Positions 42,074 to 50,714 of a DNA stretch of 64,000 nt are shown here, one piece after another; position 1 is the first letter of the stretch, and every line of letters begins with the position of its first letter. Source of the stretch: Actinobacteria bacterium OV450 (GTDB lineage: Bacteria > Actinomycetota > Actinomycetes > Streptomycetales > Streptomycetaceae). The notes under the pieces are model-generated. The model saw only the letters and a list, made by a program, of their open reading frames with translations. It had not been told where the DNA came from and made no database searches. The stretch is taken from NCBI GenBank assembly GCA_001298555.1, contig LJCW01000338.1:30181-94180 (forward strand), given 5' to 3'. Made by a program: the position numbers and the translations under genes.

Positions 42074-43402
42074 ATGTCCGTTGCCAGTCTCAGACGGGCG
42101 GCCCGCGAGAGCGTGGCCGGCCTCCCCCGGGAGTTCTGGTGGCTGTGGACCAGCACCCTGGTGAACCGGCTCGGGGCCTTCGTCGCCACGTTCATGACCT
42201 TGTACCTGACCGTGGACCGGGGTTATTCGGCCTCCTTCGCGGGACTGGTGGTGGCCCTGCACGGGCTCGGCAGTGTGGTGTCCTCGCTGGTCGCCGGGGT
42301 GATGACCGACCGGCTGGGCCGGCGCCCGACGATGCTGGCGGCCCAGGCCTCGACGGCGTTCTCGGTGGCGCTGCTCGGCTTCATGGAGCATCCGGCGGCG
42401 ATCGCGGCGGTGGCGCTGCTGGTCGGCATGACCTCGAACGCCTCGCGGCCGGCGGTGCAGGCGATGATGGCGGACATCGTGCGGCCGCAGGACCGGGTCC
42501 GGGCGTTCGCGCTGAACTACTGGGCGATCAACCTCGGCTTCGCCGTCTCGGCGACGGCGGCCGGCTTCGTCGCCGAGTACAGCTACCTCGCCGGGTTCCT
42601 CGGCGAGGCGGCGCTGACGCTGCTGTGCGCGGTGCTCGTGTACGTGAAGCTGCCGGAGTCGCGTCCGGAGCGGACCGCCGCGGAGGGGGCCGCCGCCGAG
42701 CCGGCGACCGGGCTCGGCACGGTGCTGCGGGACGGGCGCTTCATGGGTGTGGTCGGACTGTCGTTCCTGGTCTCGCTGATCTTCACACAGGGGTCGTTCG
42801 GGCTGCCGCTGGCGATGGGTTCGGGCGGTTTCTCCGCCGGGGACTACGGGCTGGTCATCGCGGTCAACGGGGTGCTGATCGTGCTGCTGCAGATCCCGGT
42901 CACCCGGTTCATCGAGAAGGGCGACCCGCAGAAGCTGCTGGTCGTGTCGGCGCTGCTGGCCGGGTACGGGTTCGGGCTGACGGCGTTCGCCGGGTCTGTG
43001 TGGAGCCTGGGGCTGACGGTCTGCGTGTGGACGCTGGCCGAGATCGTCAACTCGCCCACCCAGATGGGGCTGGTCGCCCGGCTCTCGCCGGTGCACGGGC
43101 GCGGCCGCTACCAGGGCATGTACACGATGTCGTGGGCGGTGGCCGCGCTGGTGGCTCCGCTGATGGCCGGTTTCATGATCGACCGGTGGGGCGCGGGCTG
43201 GCTGTGGGCGTCCGTGGCGCTGCTGGGCACCGTGGCGGCGCTGGGCTACTGGCTGCTGATGCGGAACCTGGCGCAGAGCGAGCCCGCGCCGCCGGTGCCC
43301 CCGGTCGCGGCCCCGTCCGAAGGCCCGGCCCCGGCCCCGGCTGCGGTCCCCGTCGCCCCGGTCGCTGTCCCGGCCCCGGCTCCCGCCGCCGCCGACCTCT
43401 GA
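42074..43402 (+). CDS. MFS transporter
   Basis: A 442-aa major facilitator with about 11-12 hydrophobic helices. The inter-helix loop 2-3 motif is GVMTDRLGRRPTML (motif A). A second half starts at VVGLSFLVSLIFTQGSFG and repeats the fold (FMIDRWGAGWLW). The C-terminal 40 residues are a Pro/Ala tail. It resembles multidrug/drug efflux pumps of DHA1 type. GGGGGG lies upstream of the ATG. It lies between gpmA and the YbjN/mshA pair, and no regulator adjoins it, so the substrate is unknown. Confidence 0.88.
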   Translation: MSVASLRRAARESVAGLPREFWWLWTSTLVNRLGAFVATFMTLYLTVDRGYSASFAGLVVALHGLGSVVSSLVAGVMTDRLGRRPTMLAAQASTAFSVALLGFMEHPAAIAAVALLVGMTSNASRPAVQAMMADIVRPQDRVRAFALNYWAINLGFAVSATAAGFVAEYSYLAGFLGEAALTLLCAVLVYVKLPESRPERTAAEGAAAEPATGLGTVLRDGRFMGVVGLSFLVSLIFTQGSFGLPLAMGSGGFSAGDYGLVIAVNGVLIVLLQIPVTRFIEKGDPQKLLVVSALLAGYGFGLTAFAGSVWSLGLTVCVWTLAEIVNSPTQMGLVARLSPVHGRGRYQGMYTMSWAVAALVAPLMAGFMIDRWGAGWLWASVALLGTVAALGYWLLMRNLAQSEPAPPVPPVAAPSEGPAPAPAAVPVAPVAVPAPAPAAADL

Positions 43403-43413
43403 GGTCGTCCGCC

Positions 43414-43453
43414 GTGCCGTACGGCCCCCGCGAGCGCGGGGCCCGTACGGCAC
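43414..43453. terminator. Bidirectional terminator between MFS and YbjN genes
   Basis: An 18-bp stem with one mismatch (43414-43431 with 43436-43453) and a GAGC loop occupies the convergent gap. Confidence 0.9.
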
Positions 43454-43460
43454 GCGGCGT

Positions 43461-43946
43461 TCAGGACGGCTGCGTCAGGTGCTTGAAGGCGTCCAGGTTG
43501 TACGTCGGCTCGCCGCGCGAGACGCGCCATTCGTACTCGCGGCGGATCGCGCTCGCGAAGCCCAGCTCCAGCAGGGTGTTGAAGGCGCCGTCCGCCGCCT
43601 CCAGGACCGTGCCGAGCAGCCGGTCCAGTTCCTCCGGATTCACCACCGACAGCGGGAGCCGGGCCGTGAGGTAGACGTCGCCGAGGCGGTCGACCGCGTA
43701 GGCCATCCCGTACAGCTTGAGGTTGCGTTCCAGCAGCCAGCGGTGGACGCCCGCCTCGTTCTCGTCGGGGTGGCGGATCACGAACGCGTTCACGGACAGC
43801 GAGTGCCGGCCGATGCGCAGCGAGCAGGTGGTGCTCAGCTTGCGGGTGCCGGGGAGCTGGACGACGTAGGAGCCCGGCTCGGGGCTCTCCCAGCTCAGCT
43901 CGGCGCCGGCCAGCGTGGACTCGATGATCGCGGCGGTGTCAGCCAT
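43461..43946 (-). CDS. YbjN-domain protein
   Basis: A 161-aa single-domain YbjN protein, a fold related to type III secretion chaperones (IIESTLAGAELSWESPEPGSY, LSVNAFVIRHPDENEAGVHRWLLERNLKL, DVYLTARLPLSVVNPEELDRLLG). Its start overlaps the end of mshA by 8 bp, and the pair is conserved in actinobacteria, which suggests a link to mycothiol or its regulation. The role is unknown. A TACGCT box 6 nt before its ATG may give an extra leaderless transcript. Confidence 0.87.
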   Translation of the reverse strand: MADTAAIIESTLAGAELSWESPEPGSYVVQLPGTRKLSTTCSLRIGRHSLSVNAFVIRHPDENEAGVHRWLLERNLKLYGMAYAVDRLGDVYLTARLPLSVVNPEELDRLLGTVLEAADGAFNTLLELGFASAIRREYEWRVSRGEPTYNLDAFKHLTQPS

Positions 43947-45321
43947 GGTGGGAGCGTACGCGACGGCGGTGATCGTGCATCGCCGCGGTGTACACGTCCG
44001 CCGTGCCGCTCGCCGCGGTGTCCCAGCCGAAGAACTGCGCGTGCCGCGCGGCCTCGGCGCCCATCCGGTCCGCGAGGGCCGGGTCGTCGACGAAGCGCCG
44101 CAGCTCCCGTGCGTAGTCCACCGGGTCGTGCCCGGGGACGAGGATTCCCGTCACTCCGTCGTTGACGGCGACCGGCAGACCGCCGACCTCGGCGGCCAGC
44201 ACCGGGGTGCCGGTGGCCTGGGCCTCGATGGCGACGAGCCCGAACGACTCGCTGTACGAGGGCATGACCAGCACGGACGCCGCCCGGAACCAGTCGGCCA
44301 GGGCGTCCTGGCGCACGGGCGGGTGGAAGTGGACGAGGTCGGCGATGCCGAGCCTGGCCGCGAGCTTGTGGAGGCCCTCCGGCCGGGCGAGGCCGCTTCC
44401 GCTGGGGCCGCCGACGACGGGGACGAACAGGCGCCTGCGCAGCGTGGGGTCGCGGTCGACGAGCTCGGCGACCGCGCGCAGCAGGATGTCGGGGGCCTTG
44501 AGCGGCTGGATCCGGCCGGCGAAGAGGGGGATGACGGCGTCCTGCGGCAGGCCGAGGCGGGCGCGGGCGGCGGCGCGGCCGTCGGCGACGGTGAAGCGGT
44601 CGAGGTTCACGCCGGGGTGGACGACGGCCACCTTGCCGGGGTCGGCTTCGTAGTGCCGTACGAGTTCGTCGGCCTCTTCGGTGGTGTTCGCGATGAGCCG
44701 GTCGGCGGCGGCGACGATCTGGGTCTCGCCGATGACGCGGGCGGCGGGCTCGGGGGTGTCGCCCTCGGCCAGTGCGGCGTTCTTCACCTTGGCCATGGTG
44801 TGCATGGCGTGCACGAGGGGGACGCCCCAGCGTTCGGCGGCCAGCCAGCCCACGTGGCCGGAGAGCCAGTAATGGGAGTGGACGAGGTCGTAGTAGCCGG
44901 GCCGGTGGCCGGCCCAGGCCTGCATGACGCCGTGGGTGAAGGCGCACAGCTGGGCGGGGAGCTCCTCCTTGGCGAGGCCTTCGTACGGGCCGGCGTCCAC
45001 GTGCCGTACGAGGACCCCGGGGGCCAGCTCGACGGTGGGCGGGAGGCCGCCTTCGGTGGCCCGGGTGAAGATCTCGACCTCGATGTTGATGGCGGCGAGG
45101 CGCTTGGCGAGCTCCACGATGTACACGTTCATGCCGCCGGCGTCGCCGGTGCCGGGCTGGTGCAGCGGCGAGGTGTGCACGCTGAGCATGGCGACGCGGC
45201 GCGGCTTGCGGTGGTGGCCGACGGCGGGCAGGCGCAGGCGGGGCGGGTCGAGGCGGGTGCTGCGGGCGGCGGCGATGCGGCCGCCGAGGCTGCCGCCGAG
45301 GCGGGACACGTACTGGCTCAA
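43939..45321 (-). CDS. mshA: D-inositol-3-phosphate glycosyltransferase (mycothiol synthesis)
   Basis: A 460-aa GT4 enzyme that joins GlcNAc from UDP-GlcNAc to 1-L-myo-inositol-1-phosphate, the first step of mycothiol synthesis. Motifs: MLSVHTSPLHQPGTGDAGGMNVYI (N-terminal acceptor site), VHSHYWLSG, and the E-x7-E donor motif in SESFGLVAIEAQATGTPV. The TTG at 45321 (LSQYVSRL) is chosen because GAGAGGA lies upstream and it matches the family N-terminus. A perfect sigma-R-type promoter lies upstream at 45406-45434. mshA was reported as a sigma-R target, so thiol stress should raise it. Confidence 0.95.
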   Translation of the reverse strand: MSQYVSRLGGSLGGRIAAARSTRLDPPRLRLPAVGHHRKPRRVAMLSVHTSPLHQPGTGDAGGMNVYIVELAKRLAAINIEVEIFTRATEGGLPPTVELAPGVLVRHVDAGPYEGLAKEELPAQLCAFTHGVMQAWAGHRPGYYDLVHSHYWLSGHVGWLAAERWGVPLVHAMHTMAKVKNAALAEGDTPEPAARVIGETQIVAAADRLIANTTEEADELVRHYEADPGKVAVVHPGVNLDRFTVADGRAAARARLGLPQDAVIPLFAGRIQPLKAPDILLRAVAELVDRDPTLRRRLFVPVVGGPSGSGLARPEGLHKLAARLGIADLVHFHPPVRQDALADWFRAASVLVMPSYSESFGLVAIEAQATGTPVLAAEVGGLPVAVNDGVTGILVPGHDPVDYARELRRFVDDPALADRMGAEAARHAQFFGWDTAASGTADVYTAAMHDHRRRVRSHHG

Positions 45322-45405
45322 GGGAGCAGTTCCTCTCGCTCGGACGACTCTCGGACAGCAGGCGGGCATGACGGACGGAGCGCACGGGGCGCCCTTCTAG
45401 GAGTG

Positions 45406-45434
45406 CAACCCGGATGGCCGCGTCCCGCATTCCG
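45406..45434 (-). promoter_or_regulatory. Sigma-R promoter of mshA
   Basis: On the minus strand CGGAAT (45429-45434), an 18-nt spacer and GGTTG (45406-45410) match the sigma-R consensus as I remember it (SGGAAT-N18-SGTTG) at every position. The -10 lies 84 bp before the mshA TTG. Confidence 0.8.
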
Positions 45435-45503
45435 CGGGGAGGGGTTCTTTTTTCCCGGCGTCCGCTTTTCTTCCGGCAGGGCCGCTCCGCTTACGCTCGG
45501 CGC

Positions 45504-46313
45504 ATGCCCTCCCGCCCCGCCCCGCCCCCGCGTCGCCCTGTGGGCACGGTCACGCGCGGGACGACGAACCCGAACCGGCTGCGCCGCATGGACCGCTGGA
45601 TCGCGGCCGTGCACGGGCCGGCGCTGCGGCGTGCGCAGGCGCCGGTCGCGGTGGACCTCGGCTACGGGGCGGCGCCGTGGACGGCGGTGGAGCTGCTGGC
45701 CCGGCTGCGGGAGGCGGCGCCGCGGGTGCGGGTGGTGGGCATCGAGATCGAGCCGGCGCGGGTCGCGGCGGCGAAGCCGTACGAGCGGGAGGGGCTCGGC
45801 TTCCGGCACGGCGGGTTCGAGGTGCCGCTGGAGGGCGGGGTGCGGCCTGCGCTGATCCGGGCGGCGAACGTGCTGCGCCAGTACGACGAGGAGCACGTGG
45901 CGGCGGTCTGGGAGCGGCTGTGCGCGCGGCTGGCTCCGGAGGGTCTGCTCGTCGAGGGGACCTGTGACGAGATCGGGCGGCGTCACGTGTGGGTCGCGCT
46001 GGGTCCCGAGGGGGCGCGGACGGTGACGTTCGCGACCCGGCTGGGCTCCTTGGAGCGCCCCTCGGACCTGGCGGAGCGGCTGCCGAAGGCGCTCATCCAC
46101 CGCAATGTGCCGGGGGAGCCGGTGCACGCGTTCCTGCGGGACTTCGACCGGGCGTGGGCGGCGGCGGCCCCGTACGCCTCGTACGGGGCGCGGCAGCGCT
46201 GGATCCGGACGGCGCGGGCGTTGGCTGCGGACTGGCCGCTCGCGGACGGGCCGGGGCGTTGGCGGCAGGGCGAACTGACGGTGCGCTGGGAGGCGTTGCG
46301 CCCGGCGGGGTGA
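45504..46313 (+). CDS. Class I SAM-dependent methyltransferase
   Basis: A 269-aa protein. The SAM-binding motif I is VAVDLGYGAAPWTAVELL, followed by VVGIEIEPARVAAA (motif II) and GLLVEGTCDEIGRRHVWVAL. The basic Pro-rich N-terminus is PSRPAPPPRRPVGTVTRGT. TACGCT (45492-45497) lies 6 nt before the ATG (leaderless). It is divergent from mshA. The substrate is unknown; the fold alone does not tell between small-molecule and nucleic-acid methylation. Confidence 0.82.
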   Translation: MPSRPAPPPRRPVGTVTRGTTNPNRLRRMDRWIAAVHGPALRRAQAPVAVDLGYGAAPWTAVELLARLREAAPRVRVVGIEIEPARVAAAKPYEREGLGFRHGGFEVPLEGGVRPALIRAANVLRQYDEEHVAAVWERLCARLAPEGLLVEGTCDEIGRRHVWVALGPEGARTVTFATRLGSLERPSDLAERLPKALIHRNVPGEPVHAFLRDFDRAWAAAAPYASYGARQRWIRTARALAADWPLADGPGRWRQGELTVRWEALRPAG

Positions 46314-46515
46314 ATGTGGCGCTGCGGGGAACCGGTCGCCGGGGTGGCCCGTTGAGTCGGCGGGGACCGGTGTGGGGGACTGGACAAGATCGAGGGGCGT
46401 CCCGTGAGGGTGTTGGAATTCGCCTACTCGTGGCACCATCCCGAAGGCAGCGCAAAGTTACTGATGAATAGTCAGATCTGATAGCGGATCGGACTCGGGG
46501 CACCTTGGGGGGACC

Positions 46516-47589
46516 ATGGGGACCGTGGAGCGTAGGCGGCGCGGCGGCGTGTCCACTCTTGCGCTGCTGTGTGCGACGGCGCTGCTGGCGGTGTCGGGCG
46601 CGGTGGGCGTGACGGGGGTGGCGCAGGCGGCTCCGGCGGCGCCCGAGCCGGGCGCCAAGTCCCTTGAGCAGGTGCGCAAGGAGATCGAGGAGCTGTACCG
46701 CCAGGCGGGCACGGCGACGGACGCCTACAACCTCGCGGAGGGGGAGGCCAAGGCCCAGTCCGCCAAGATCGTCGAGATCGCGAAGCAGGTGGTGGCCGGC
46801 CAGGACCGGATCACGGCGCTGAAGGACCGCGCGGGGGCCGCCGCACGCGCCCAGTACCGCTCGGGCGGGATGCCGGCCGGCGCGCGGCTGGCCCTGAGCG
46901 GCACCCCGAGCCAGTTCCTCGACGGGGCGGACCGGATCAGGCAGGGCGAGAAGGCGACGACGGACCTGCTGTCCGAAATGAACCGCACGCAGAGCGACTT
47001 GCAGCAGTACGCGAAGGACGCCACCGCGCAGTGGGAGAAGCTGGAAGCCAACCGGATCAAGCAGGAGAACGCGAAGAAGGAGATCGAGGGGAAGATCAAG
47101 ACGGCCGAGGCGCTGGAGAGCAAGCTGCAGGCCGAGGAGAAGGCCCGGCTGATCCAGCTGGAGCAGGAAGCGCAGTACCAGGCGCAGACGGCATGGCTGT
47201 CGACGGGCGTGCTGAAGGAGATCAACAGCTCGGCGTCGGAGTCGGGCAAGAGGGCGGTCCAGTACGCCACCGGGCAGATGGGCAAGCCGTACGTGTGGGG
47301 CGCCGAGGGCCCGGACTCCTTCGACTGCTCCGGCCTCACGTCCCAGGCCTGGCGGGCGGCGGGCAAGAACATCCCGCGCACGTCGCAGGAGCAGCTGCGG
47401 TTGCTGCCGAAGGTCGCGATCAAGGACATGCGGCCGGGTGACCTGATCATCTACTTCGACGACGCGAGCCACGTCGGGATGTACGTGGGTGACGGCGCGA
47501 TCGTCCACGCCCCCCGCCCGGGCCGCAACGTCACCCTGACGGGCGCGGGCTCGATGCCGATCAAGGCCGTGGTGCGCCCCGACGCCTGA
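46516..47589 (+). CDS. Secreted NlpC/P60 cell-wall endopeptidase
   Basis: A 357-aa RipA/RpfB-associated-type hydrolase. It has a signal peptide (about 1-40, cleavage near AQA-AP), a long coiled-coil region (residues 45-230, rich in Lys/Glu/Gln), and an NlpC/P60 domain with catalytic Cys271 (FDCSGL), His319 (SHVGMYV) and His331. It cleaves the D-Glu-diamino acid bond of peptidoglycan stems. The coiled coil resembles autoinhibitory segments of RipA. GGGGGG precedes the ATG. I looked for a c-di-AMP riboswitch upstream, as rpf/NlpC genes can have one, and did not find it. Confidence 0.92.
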   Translation: MGTVERRRRGGVSTLALLCATALLAVSGAVGVTGVAQAAPAAPEPGAKSLEQVRKEIEELYRQAGTATDAYNLAEGEAKAQSAKIVEIAKQVVAGQDRITALKDRAGAAARAQYRSGGMPAGARLALSGTPSQFLDGADRIRQGEKATTDLLSEMNRTQSDLQQYAKDATAQWEKLEANRIKQENAKKEIEGKIKTAEALESKLQAEEKARLIQLEQEAQYQAQTAWLSTGVLKEINSSASESGKRAVQYATGQMGKPYVWGAEGPDSFDCSGLTSQAWRAAGKNIPRTSQEQLRLLPKVAIKDMRPGDLIIYFDDASHVGMYVGDGAIVHAPRPGRNVTLTGAGSMPIKAVVRPDA

Positions 47590-47865
47590 CCGGGCCGGGC
47601 CGGGCGCCGGGCCGGGCGCCGGGCCGACGCCGCGCCGGGGACCGGGCCGGGCAACCCCGGGGGGCTCCGGGACGTCTCGGTAGGCGGGACGTGGACGGCC
47701 GCCGCCGTGACGTTCGTCATTCAGCGGTCTGGCAGTGAGGCGGATTTTCCCCCGCGATAGCGGCATATGACGGTGGCCTGGCCCGGAACGCCATTCCACT
47801 CTGCGGCCACCGACCGCTAGGGTCGGCCGGACGCACCCTCGGGGGGAGGGAAGGAACCGGAGACG

Positions 47866-49185
47866 ATGGCCGTACCCGTACCGCGGCAGAGGGACACCCC
47901 CGCCACGGAGAGCGCTCAGGCAACGCCGCCTGCAGTCGCGCACGCCACAGCGCCCCCGGCGTCCCTGACCCTCCTGGTGATCGAGGACGACCCGGCGGGC
48001 GGGCTCACCGTCCCCGAGATCCTCGACTCCGACGGGCACCGCATCCGGCTCCGCACCGCCCGCAACCTCACCGAGGCCGCGCGCCTGCTCACCCAGGACG
48101 TGCACTGCATCCTGCTCGACCTCTCCCTCGCCGGGACAGCGGGAGGCTCCGGCGCGGGCCTCGGCGGTGCGGGCACGGTCGGCGGTGCGGGCTCGCGCAC
48201 CGCCGTAGCCGACCAGCTGGCCATCCTCCGCGAGGTGCTCCGGATCGCGCCCCGCCACGCCGTCCTCGTCCTCACCGCCGAGGCCGACGCCGAGCGCGCC
48301 GCCGAGGCCGTACGGGTCGGCGCGCAGGACTTCCTCTTCCGCGACGAGCTCGACGGCCGTCTGCTCAGCCGGGCGATCCGCTACGCGGTGGAGAGAAAAC
48401 GGGCGGACATCGCCCAGTACAAGCTTGCAGAATCGAAACTTCGGGCCCAGGAGAACGCCCGCCTGGAACGCGGCCTGCTGCCCAACCCGCTCCTCGAAGG
48501 CTCCGACCTCCGCTTCGCCGCCCGGTACCGCCCCGGCCGCAGCCGCGCCCTGCTCGGCGGGGACTTCTACGACACCGTCCGCACCCCCGACGGCACCGTC
48601 CACGCCATGATCGGCGACGTCTGCGGCCACGGCCCCGACGAGGCCGCCCTCGGGGTCGAGCTCCGCATCGCCTGGCGCGCCCTGACCCTGGCCGGGCTGT
48701 GCGGCGACGACCTGCTGTCGACGCTCCAGGAGGTCCTGGAGGTGGAGCGTCCCTGCGAGGAGATCTTCGCGACCCTGTGCACGGTGGACATCTCCCCCGA
48801 CGGCCGCCGTGCGGGCCTGTGCCTGGCCGGCCATCCGGCCCCGCTGATATCCCGGCCGGGCCGCCGCGCGCAGCTGCTCCCGTACGAGAACAGCGGCCCG
48901 GCGCTCGGGCTGCTGCCCAAGGCCCGCTGGCCACGCCGCCAGGTCGAACTGGGCGGCGCCTGGAGCCTGATGCTGTACACCGACGGCCTGATCGAGGGCC
49001 GCATCGGCGAAGGCAGGGAGCGGCTCGGACAGGACGGCATGGTCGAGATGATCAACCGGCACCTCGACCGCGGCCTGAGCGGCGAGGGACTCCTGGAGGC
49101 CTCCGTCACCGAGGCCCGGCGCCTCAACGGCGGCGAACTGACCGACGACGTGGCCGTGGTCCTGCTCTCCCGCGCGGACGGCTAG
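47866..49185 (+). CDS. Response regulator-linked PP2C (SpoIIE-type) phosphatase
   Basis: A 439-aa RR-PP2C protein. The receiver domain (33-175) has LLVIEDDPAGG and the phosphoacceptor D85 in CILLDLSLAG, but is split by a Gly/Ala-rich insertion of about 22 residues (91-112). A short linker helix (ERKRADIAQYKLAESKLRAQ) leads to the PP2C domain (205-437) with GGDFYDTV, MIGDVCGHGPDEAAL and LYTDGLIEGR as metal motifs. Such proteins dephosphorylate anti-sigma-factor antagonists in stress cascades. GGAG lies upstream, and TAGGGT near 47818 may be a -10 box. No kinase partner adjoins it. Confidence 0.9.
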   Translation: MAVPVPRQRDTPATESAQATPPAVAHATAPPASLTLLVIEDDPAGGLTVPEILDSDGHRIRLRTARNLTEAARLLTQDVHCILLDLSLAGTAGGSGAGLGGAGTVGGAGSRTAVADQLAILREVLRIAPRHAVLVLTAEADAERAAEAVRVGAQDFLFRDELDGRLLSRAIRYAVERKRADIAQYKLAESKLRAQENARLERGLLPNPLLEGSDLRFAARYRPGRSRALLGGDFYDTVRTPDGTVHAMIGDVCGHGPDEAALGVELRIAWRALTLAGLCGDDLLSTLQEVLEVERPCEEIFATLCTVDISPDGRRAGLCLAGHPAPLISRPGRRAQLLPYENSGPALGLLPKARWPRRQVELGGAWSLMLYTDGLIEGRIGEGRERLGQDGMVEMINRHLDRGLSGEGLLEASVTEARRLNGGELTDDVAVVLLSRADG

Positions 49186-49224
49186 GGCTGCGGCCCTCGC
49201 GGCCCGGCGGGGGGGGGCGGGGCG

Positions 49225-49572
49225 TCAGCGCCCGCCGTTGTACGGCCCGTACGGGCCGTCGCTGCTGCTGCCGCCGCTGCGGCGGCCACCCCGTCCGCCG
49301 CCCGAGACCTGCTTGAGGGCCGGGCGTACGTCCACGAGGAACACGATGGTCGCGACGAGGCCGGCGATCTGCAGGAACAGCATCCCGAGGAAGAAGTCCA
49401 CGACCACGGTGACGCCGAGGATGACCAGCCAGAACGTCTTGGTCTGCTTGTCAGCGGCCCGGTACGCGTCCTCCCGCGCCAGCAGCGCGAAGACGAGGGC
49501 CACGACGGCCAGGGCCAGCATGGCGTAGCCGAGCAGCGGGAGCACGCCGTTGTCGAACCCGTTCATCAACAT
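49225..49572 (-). CDS. DUF2516-family membrane protein
   Basis: A 115-aa protein with three hydrophobic helices (LGYAMLALAVVALVFALLA, FWLVILGVTVVVDFFLGMLF, and IAGLVATIVFLVDVRPAL) and a Gly/Arg/Ser C-terminal tail (GGGRGGRRSGGSSSDGPYGP). DUF2516 is actinobacterial and uncharacterised. The start may be Met1 (49572) or Met3 (49566), which has AAGG 6 nt upstream. It lies 39 bp from the convergent RR-PP2C gene and follows the hbhA-like and XRE genes. Confidence 0.82.
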   Translation of the reverse strand: MLMNGFDNGVLPLLGYAMLALAVVALVFALLAREDAYRAADKQTKTFWLVILGVTVVVDFFLGMLFLQIAGLVATIVFLVDVRPALKQVSGGGRGGRRSGGSSSDGPYGPYNGGR

Positions 49573-49654
49573 CGCCTTGACCGCCTCTTCCCGCTCGCCC
49601 GTCCGGTGCCGCCACTCCCCACGCTACCGGGAGAGCGGCTCTCGCCGACAACAA

Positions 49655-49685
49655 CGGGCCGGACACCTCACAGGTGCCCGGCCCG
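49655..49685 (-). terminator. hbhA-like gene terminator
   Basis: A 14-bp stem with one G-U (49655-49668 with 49672-49685) and a CAC loop lies 11 bp after the hbhA-like stop. Confidence 0.85.
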
Positions 49686-49696
49686 CCCTCACCGCA

Positions 49697-50278
49697 TCAG
49701 CTCTCGTCGGCCGAGACCGTGGCGGCCTTCTTCGTGTTGTTCTTGCGCACCGCGGTCCGGCGGGCGGCGGGCTTCTCCTCGTCGGAGCCCGCGGCCCCGT
49801 CCTCGGCGGACGCCTCGCCCGAAGCCCCGGCCGGGGTCGCGGCGGCCGGCTCGACGGCGACCGCGATGTCGACGATCTCCTCGGAGACCTCGCCGCGCCA
49901 CGTCCGCACGGCCTGCTCGCCGTGCTCGGCGACCTTGTCGTACGTCTCCTTGGCGCGCACGGCGTACTCGGCGGCCACGCCGACCCCGCGCAGCGCCAGG
50001 TCCTGGGCGGTCTCCCCGAGCTTCTTCGGGTCGATCGCGGTCAGCACCTCGGCGAACTTGGCGGTGACCGCCTCCTGCGCCTCCTTGGCCTTCTCCTGCA
50101 CGATCTTCGGGTCGGTGTTCTTCACGGCCTCGATGCGCGCCGGGGCCTCGGCGCGCAGCTGCTCGATCAGCCCGGGCACCTTCTTGGCCTGCTGCACCGC
50201 GAGGTCGGCGGTGCCGGCGGCGAAGTAGAGGGGAGTCGGGTCGGTGAGGGTCTTCTTCAGGTCATCGGCGATGGCCAT
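49697..50278 (-). CDS. hbhA: HbhA-like heparin-binding hemagglutinin homologue
   Basis: A 193-aa helical protein. The N-terminal half is a coiled coil (DDLKKTLTDPTPLYFAAGTADLAVQQAKKVPGLIEQLR...) matching HbhA, and the C-terminus is a Lys/Ala/Arg-rich tail (PAARRTAVRKNNTKKAATVS), shorter and less repetitive than the mycobacterial heparin-binding tail. It may bind nucleic acids or envelope polymers. GGAGG precedes the ATG. It follows the XRE regulator by 25 bp and is probably its target operon partner. Adhesin function is not implied in a soil bacterium. Confidence 0.85.
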   Translation of the reverse strand: MAIADDLKKTLTDPTPLYFAAGTADLAVQQAKKVPGLIEQLRAEAPARIEAVKNTDPKIVQEKAKEAQEAVTAKFAEVLTAIDPKKLGETAQDLALRGVGVAAEYAVRAKETYDKVAEHGEQAVRTWRGEVSEEIVDIAVAVEPAAATPAGASGEASAEDGAAGSDEEKPAARRTAVRKNNTKKAATVSADES

Positions 50279-50303
50279 GTGGCTGGTCCTCCCGGATCAC
50301 AGT

Positions 50304-50696
50304 TCAGTTCGTAGGGTGCATCTCGTCGTCCGCGCCGGCCGGGTCGGCCTCGGTCGCGTTCTCCTTGCGGAACGAGTCGTAGATCTGGAGCAGCACCTGC
50401 TTCTGCCGCTCGTTGATCGACGGGTCGCCGAGTATGACGGCCCGCGTCTCGACCTCGTCGCGATCGCGCTCGTCGAGGATCCCGGCCTGCACGTAGAGCG
50501 TCTCCGCGGAGATCCGCAGCGCCTTGGCGAGCTGCTGGAGGATGTCCGCGCTCGGCTTGCGCAGCCCGCGTTCGATCTGGCTCAGGTACGGATTCGACAC
50601 CCCCGCCGCATCGGCGAGCTGCCGCAGCGAGAGCTGCGCCTGCCGCCGCTGTTCACGGAGGTACTCGCCGAGATTTCCGACGTTGAGCGATGCCAT
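50304..50696 (-). CDS. XRE-family transcriptional regulator upstream of hbhA
   Basis: A 130-aa regulator. The N-terminal helix-turn-helix (LGEYLREQRRQAQLSLRQLADAAGVS then NPYLSQIERGLRKPSADILQQLAKALRIS) is followed by a C-terminal acidic helical part (DERDRDEVETRAVILGDPSINERQKQVLLQIYDSF). A strong inverted repeat lies in its promoter, suggesting autoregulation. It is conserved next to hbhA in actinobacteria. Confidence 0.88.
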   Translation of the reverse strand: MASLNVGNLGEYLREQRRQAQLSLRQLADAAGVSNPYLSQIERGLRKPSADILQQLAKALRISAETLYVQAGILDERDRDEVETRAVILGDPSINERQKQVLLQIYDSFRKENATEADPAGADDEMHPTN

Positions 50697-50714
50697 GCCC
50701 CGATCCTGCCGGAC

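Noticed and set aside
46314..46515. Possible c-di-AMP (ydaO) riboswitch upstream of the NlpC/P60 gene
   Set aside because: Cell-wall hydrolase genes of actinobacteria can carry one, but I could not find the conserved core sequences here.
48136..48201. Frameshift in the RR-PP2C gene at the Gly-rich insertion
   Set aside because: The frame is continuous on both sides and both domains are complete, so it is an insertion, not a frameshift.
46093..49062. A 989-codon minus-strand frame opposite the NlpC/P60 and RR-PP2C genes
   Set aside because: It is antisense to two well-supported genes, with no domains and no start context.
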